Source: Ochrobactrum quorumnocens
Lineage (GTDB): Bacteria; Pseudomonadota; Alphaproteobacteria; Rhizobiales; Rhizobiaceae
DNA length: 64,000 nt
Reading direction: 5' to 3'
NCBI RefSeq assembly: GCF_002278035.1
Contig: NZ_CP022603.1
Span: forward strand, 1,728,501 to 1,792,500
Made by a program: the position numbers and the translations under genes. Positions within the stretch are counted from its first letter, which is position 1, and each line of letters starts with the position of its first letter. The notes beneath the pieces were generated by a model. It worked only from the letters and a program-made list of their open reading frames with translations, was not told the DNA's origin and did not search any database. Shown here one piece after another: positions 60,625-64,000 of the stretch.

Positions 60625-61656
60625 ATGAAACACTTACGATCCCTGCTGTTGGCATCCGCATTTATGGCTGTTTTGGGTGGGGCGGCTTCCTCCGCCGAGC
60701 GCAGCGGCGTTGTCGTTTCGATCAAACCCCTGCATTCCCTGGTGGCTGCTGTGATGCAGGGTGTCGGCGAGCCAAAGCTGATTGTGCAAGGTGCAGGGTC
60801 GGAACATTCTTACAGCCTAAAGCCATCTGATGCCCAAGCTATTGAGAACGCCAAGGTCATTTTCTGGGCCGGGCCTTCGATGGAAACCTTTCTCGACAAA
60901 CCGTTCGATACCCTTGGTGAGGGTGCGAAAGTTGTCGCGTTGGGCGAAGCCGACGGATTGACGAAGCTCAAGTTCCGCGAAGGTGGTCCCTTCGAGGCGC
61001 ATGATCATGGCGATGAAGGTCATGAGCACGAAAAGCATGGTGAGGCGGGTCACGACCATAGTACCAAAGCTGGCTCCCACGATGCCCATGGCCACGCAAA
61101 CGAAGCCGCTGAAAAGGCCGAAGAACACCCCCATCATGCAGAATTCGACCTGCATTTCTGGCTCGACCCGCAGAATGGCAAGGTTCTCGTTGGAGACATC
61201 GCCAAGGTCTTGAGCGAAAACGACCCCGAAAATGCAGCGCAGTACGAAAAAAACGCTGCTGATTATGCCGAAAAGCTGGATGCGCTCACCAAGGATATCG
61301 AGGGTGAACTTCAGCCGGTAAAAGGCAAGCCTTTCATCGTTTTCCACGATGCTTATCAGTATTTTGAAAACCGCTTCGACGTGAAGGCCGCAGGTTCCAT
61401 CACCGTCAGCCCTGAGAAAGCGCCGGGGGCGGGCCGTATCAAGGACATCCACGAGAAGATCAAATCGCTCGGTGCGGTATGCGTGTTCTCCGAACCGCAA
61501 TTTGAACCCAAGCTGGTCAATACGGTTATCGACGGAACTGAGGCCAAAACGGGTGTGCTTGATCCACTCGGTTCGGAATTGAAGGACGGTCCAGACCTTT
61601 ATCCTCAGCTCATCCAGAACCTCGCCGATTCGCTAAAGAACTGTCTGTCGAAGTAG
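60625..61656 (+). CDS. znuA: Zinc ABC transporter periplasmic binding protein ZnuA
   Basis: I use ATG 60625 (MKHLRSLLLASAFMAVLGGAASSAERS), which gives a clean signal peptide; an upstream ATG at 60583 is possible. The 343-residue protein has the cluster-A1 metal-binding His in 'GAGSEHSYSLKPSDAQ', a long His/Asp/Glu loop (~126-172), 'HFWLDPQNGKVLVGDIA' and 'FHDAYQYFENRF'. It takes up zinc in the periplasm and hands it to ZnuB. It is divergent from znuC. Confidence 0.94.
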   Translation: MKHLRSLLLASAFMAVLGGAASSAERSGVVVSIKPLHSLVAAVMQGVGEPKLIVQGAGSEHSYSLKPSDAQAIENAKVIFWAGPSMETFLDKPFDTLGEGAKVVALGEADGLTKLKFREGGPFEAHDHGDEGHEHEKHGEAGHDHSTKAGSHDAHGHANEAAEKAEEHPHHAEFDLHFWLDPQNGKVLVGDIAKVLSENDPENAAQYEKNAADYAEKLDALTKDIEGELQPVKGKPFIVFHDAYQYFENRFDVKAAGSITVSPEKAPGAGRIKDIHEKIKSLGAVCVFSEPQFEPKLVNTVIDGTEAKTGVLDPLGSELKDGPDLYPQLIQNLADSLKNCLSK

Positions 61657-61686
61657 CACTGGTCGCTCCCCTGTTCTGGGACCCCA

Positions 61687-61764
61687 CCGAGTGGATTGAA
61701 TTTGGTGTTTGTATCTTGATTGATGCACAGGCTGTTTCAAACACCAAATTCGAAAGTCCACTCG
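61687..61764. repeat. Imperfect inverted repeat with ~25-bp arms
   Basis: The left arm (CGAGTGGATTGAATTTGGTG, extended to 61710) and right arm (61739-61764, AAACACCAAATTCGAAAGTC...) pair along almost their full length with a 3-base insertion. The loop is about 28 bases. It lies just past znuA and might also act in termination. I see no second copy in the window. Confidence 0.7.
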
Positions 61765-61849
61765 ATTCATAGGGTATCGGTGGTCTTTGAAATTCCGATA
61801 TTTGCGTGTCGGCTGTAACTGAGCCAGGCAAATGTCCGAATTAGACCAC

Positions 61850-61957
61850 TAGAGTATTTCCTGTTTAAGATGAACCGTAGAGAATGCTCTATCTGTTTAT
61901 TTGTAAGCATGTCTTTACCTCAAAACCGGTTCCCACTTTTGGGAGACATGCTCTAGA
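61850..61957 (+). repeat. Bru-RS-like palindromic repeat, copy 5
   Basis: This ~106-bp element starts TAGAGTATTTCCTG. It has the core GTAAGCATGTC ... AAAACCGGTTCCCACTTTTG and ends GGGAGACATGCTCTAGA, the cleanest family right end in the window. It matches copy 2 closely. Confidence 0.8.
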
Positions 61958-62169
61958 AGCGATCAGTTGTGGTGTCGGGCTTTCATAAACGCTCCGGTAC
62001 ATTCGACAAACACCGGGCATATTACTCCTATGTTTATATGCGTATCCAAATGAAGCGCTGGGCCAGGTTTTTGCAGTGTGGTTATTGCACGACACCAGTT
62101 CAGGTTCCGGCTCGTTAGTTCAGTGAAGAATCGTCAAAGGTGGCTTTGCCGCCTCTTTTTAGCCAAATG

Positions 62170-62188
62170 AATGTAATGATATAACATT
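62170..62188. promoter_or_regulatory. Zur box 3, upstream of the CobW-type gene
   Basis: AATGTAATGATATAACATT has dyad symmetry and the same ATGTAAT-NNN-ATAACAT frame as the box near znuA. It lies 57 bases before the start codon of the GTPase gene, placing that gene in the zinc regulon. Confidence 0.8.
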
Positions 62189-62245
62189 AATAGCCAGCGA
62201 TGCTGCGCTAGCAGCTTTTGTTCAACTGCCAGCAAAGGAGATGCC

Positions 62246-63445
62246 ATGAAAAGGCTTCCAGTCACCGTTCTTTCGGGCTTTCTCGGAGCAGGAAAAACCA
62301 CGCTCCTCAATCACGTGCTCAACAATCGCGAAAATCGGCGTGTCGCGGTTATCGTCAACGATATGAGCGAAATCAATATTGATGCTGCCTTAGTGCGAGA
62401 GGGCGGTGCCGATCTGTCGCGTACCGAAGAGCAGCTCGTTGAAATGACCAATGGCTGCATCTGCTGCACGCTGCGCGATGATCTTCTGAAGGAAGTGGCG
62501 CAATTGGCGTCGCAGGATCGCTTCGATTACCTCCTTATAGAATCAACCGGCATTTCAGAGCCTCTGCCTGTTGCAGCTACATTCGAGTTTCGCGACGAGA
62601 ACGGGGAAAGCCTCTCCGATCTTGCTCGTCTCGACACCATGGTTACGGTCGTGGATGCCGCCAATCTTTTGAAAGACTATTCATCCAGCGACTTTCTGCG
62701 CGACCGTGGTGAGTCTCTCGGAGACGAGGATGAGCGGACACTGGTTGATCTGTTGGTCGAGCAAATTGAGTTTGCGGATGTTGTGGTGCTCAACAAGGTT
62801 TCCACTTCAAGCGCGGAAGAACGCGATCTAGCGCGCAAAGTGATCAAATCACTCAATCCAGACGCAAGAATAGAAGAAGCCGATTTCGGGCAGGTCTCGC
62901 TAGATTCGATTCTCAACACGCGCCTGTTCGATTTCAACCGCGCCCACGAACATCCGCTTTGGTATAAAGAACTCCATGGTTTCCACGAGCACGTGCCGGA
63001 AACAGAAGAATATGGTGTGCATTCATTTGTGTATCGTGCCCGCCGCCCGTTCGATCCAGCCCGGTTCCAAAGTTTTATTGATCGAAGCTGGCCGGGTGTG
63101 GTTCGCGCAAAGGGATTTTTCTGGTTGGCAACGCGTCCTGATTATGTGGGGGAGCTGAGCCAGGCGGGTGCTTTGGTCCGCACCAACAAGCGCGGTCGCT
63201 GGTGGACGGCTGTCCCCCGCAGTTATTGGCCTGCAGATCCGGAATGGCATCAGGCGATGCAGCCTTATCTTGATGCTGAATGGGGAGACCGGCGGCAGGA
63301 AATTGTATTTATCGGTGTTAGTCCGATGGATAAGGCTAATATGATTGCCGAACTTGATGCCTGTCTGGTGCCTGAGCAATGCTTCATGCCGCAAAACTGG
63401 CGAAAACTGGATGATCCGTTTCCAAACTGGTCAGTGGCAGCTTAA
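62246..63445 (+). CDS. CobW/COG0523-family GTPase, ZigA-type putative zinc chaperone
   Basis: The 399-residue protein has Walker A 'GFLGAGKTT' (11-19), the metal-binding CxCC motif in '[12 protein letters not shown]' (Cys 71, 73, 74), '[14 protein letters not shown]' and 'VVLNKVS' as the guanine-specificity region. The C-terminal CobW_C domain is ~260-390. In other bacteria Zur-controlled members move zinc to essential enzymes during starvation. The Zur-box-like site upstream and the adjacent znu genes favour this over cobalamin work. A family-B palindrome lies past its stop. Confidence 0.9.
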   Translation: MKRLPVTVLSGFLGAGKTTLLNHVLNNRENRRVAVIVNDMSEINIDAALVREGGADLSRTEEQLVEMTNGCICCTLRDDLLKEVAQLASQDRFDYLLIESTGISEPLPVAATFEFRDENGESLSDLARLDTMVTVVDAANLLKDYSSSDFLRDRGESLGDEDERTLVDLLVEQIEFADVVVLNKVSTSSAEERDLARKVIKSLNPDARIEEADFGQVSLDSILNTRLFDFNRAHEHPLWYKELHGFHEHVPETEEYGVHSFVYRARRPFDPARFQSFIDRSWPGVVRAKGFFWLATRPDYVGELSQAGALVRTNKRGRWWTAVPRSYWPADPEWHQAMQPYLDAEWGDRRQEIVFIGVSPMDKANMIAELDACLVPEQCFMPQNWRKLDDPFPNWSVAA

Positions 63446-63451
63446 CGAATG

Positions 63452-63553
63452 CCTTATACCAAGGGCTAAGATGCTGACGCATCACATCTTGAGAATATTC
63501 AGTCGACACATGCGCTTAACCAATATCCGATGAGTCCCCTCATCGGATATTGG
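63452..63553 (-). repeat. Palindromic repeat family B, copy 2 (inverted)
   Basis: Read on the minus strand this matches the element at 52205-52308 over its whole length at roughly 80% by eye. It has a perfect 15-bp hairpin (CCAATATCCGATGAG at 63520-63534, partner 63539-63553) with a 4-base loop. It lies between the convergent CobW-type and Rrf2 genes and could act as their terminator. Confidence 0.85.
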
Positions 63554-63555
63554 TA

Positions 63556-63990
63556 CTATTCAGCCGACAGCGCGGTAATTTCAGATATCCTGCTGTCGGC
63601 GAGGGTGCGGTGATCGAGCACGTTGGCGATCGCTTCGCGCACGTCCAGCATCATGTGTCGCACTTCGCATTCGGTTTCATCGCAATCGTCGCAAGGCTGA
63701 TAGTCAGTTTTGCTGGCGCAGGCGATAGGCGCAAGCGCTCCGTCCAGTGCTCGAATAATATTGCCGATATGGATTTCACTCGCAGGGCGGGCCAGACAAA
63801 ATCCGCCGCCTTTGCCTTTGCGGCTCAATACAAAGCCTGCGTTTCGCAATTCGATGAAAATATTATCGAGAAACTTACGCGGGATATGATGCCTTTCCGC
63901 GATCTCGCTTGCTGAAGCCAGTTGACCGTCCGATATGCCGGCCAGGTGCACCATGGCTTTCAGGCCGTATTTGCCTTTTTTGGTTAGCAT
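63556..63990 (-). CDS. Rrf2-family transcriptional regulator
   Basis: The 144-residue protein begins 'MLTKKGKYGLKAMVHLAGIS', the Rrf2 winged-helix start, followed by 'ASEIAERHHIPRKFLDNIFIELRNAGFVLSRKGKGGGFCLARPASEI' (~28-74). Cysteines at about 65, 91, 100, 103 and 108 include the cluster-type set 'IACASKTDYQPCDDCDETEC', compatible with an Fe-S sensor such as IscR/RirA/NsrR relatives. Its target is unknown. It is complete, with its start 10 bases from the window end. Confidence 0.9.
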   Translation of the reverse strand: MLTKKGKYGLKAMVHLAGISDGQLASASEIAERHHIPRKFLDNIFIELRNAGFVLSRKGKGGGFCLARPASEIHIGNIIRALDGALAPIACASKTDYQPCDDCDETECEVRHMMLDVREAIANVLDHRTLADSRISEITALSAE

Positions 63991-64000
63991 GGCATCCCTG

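Larger units (their letters stand above)
61657..62245. promoter_or_regulatory. Intergenic region between znuA and the CobW gene: repeats and Zur box, no gene supported
   Basis: These 589 bases hold, in order, an imperfect inverted repeat (61684-61764), a Bru-RS-like repeat (61850-61957), about 200 bases in which I see nothing definite, and a Zur-box-like site at 62170-62188. A 68-codon open frame on the minus strand (61889-62095) overlaps the repeat and has no support. Confidence 0.6.

Noticed and set aside
7682..61957. The repeated hairpin elements considered as a CRISPR array
   Set aside because: Copies are kilobases apart, ~105 bp long and lack regular spacers; no cas gene is present.
61889..62095. 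A 68-codon minus-strand frame between znuA and the CobW-type gene
   Set aside because: It runs into a Bru-RS-like repeat, has no ribosome site I can see and no family pattern.

Overview
The window looks like chromosomal DNA of an alphaproteobacterium of the order Rhizobiales, most likely the Brucella/Ochrobactrum group. This is a family-level judgement from memory of protein families, not a database search. The markers are a VjbR-type LuxR regulator beside flagellar genes, an FtcR-type OmpR regulator, the rhizobial-style motility set (MotC, MotE, FlaF, FlbT) and dispersed ~102-108 bp palindromic elements with TAGAGC-like ends, the length and style of the Bru-RS repeats.

Layout. (1) 1-7.7 kb: polysaccharide genes: a chain-length/export protein cut by the left edge, a flippase, four glycosyltransferase-type genes and an O-antigen ligase/polymerase-like protein. 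(2) 7.8-12.3 kb: two convergent Gfo/Idh/MocA oxidoreductases, a MOSC protein and gnd. (3) 12.4-16.5 kb: a binding-protein-dependent ABC importer (ATPase, two permeases, binding protein). (4) 17.0-20.9 kb: an EmrAB-type efflux pair divergent from a TetR regulator, with two perfect-arm palindromic operators between them. (5) 21.1-21.9 kb: the VjbR-like quorum-sensing regulator. (6) 22.0-57.9 kb: a nearly complete flagellar cluster. Its left arm reads leftward (flhB, fliG, fliN, a DUF6468-like gene, fliM, motA). The rest reads rightward: rod, ring, export, flagellin, MS ring, stator, hook-length control, ftcR, hook, junction, flaF/flbT, flgD, fliQ, flhA, fliR and accessory genes. (7) 57.8-58.2 kb: a PilZ-like gene. 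(8) 58.3-63.4 kb: a zinc-starvation module (zur, znuB, znuC | znuA, then a CobW/ZigA-type GTPase) with three matching Zur-box-like palindromes. (9) 63.6-64 kb: an Rrf2-family regulator.

How it fits together. VjbR (quorum sensing) and FtcR are known in Brucella to act in a hierarchy on flagellar genes. Two matches to the CtrA consensus (TTAA-N7-TTAAC) lie upstream of fliC and ftcR, which suggests a cell-cycle input. FlaF/FlbT probably control flagellin after transcription through the fliC leader. The zinc module carries histidine-rich segments in ZnuA, ZnuC and Zur.

Most of the window is core-type, well-understood gene content. I see no phage, insertion sequence, CRISPR array, toxin-antitoxin pair, rRNA or tRNA, and no clearly new biological system. 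The less explained parts are regulatory sites, repeat elements at operon junctions and several small flagellum-linked proteins of unknown function.
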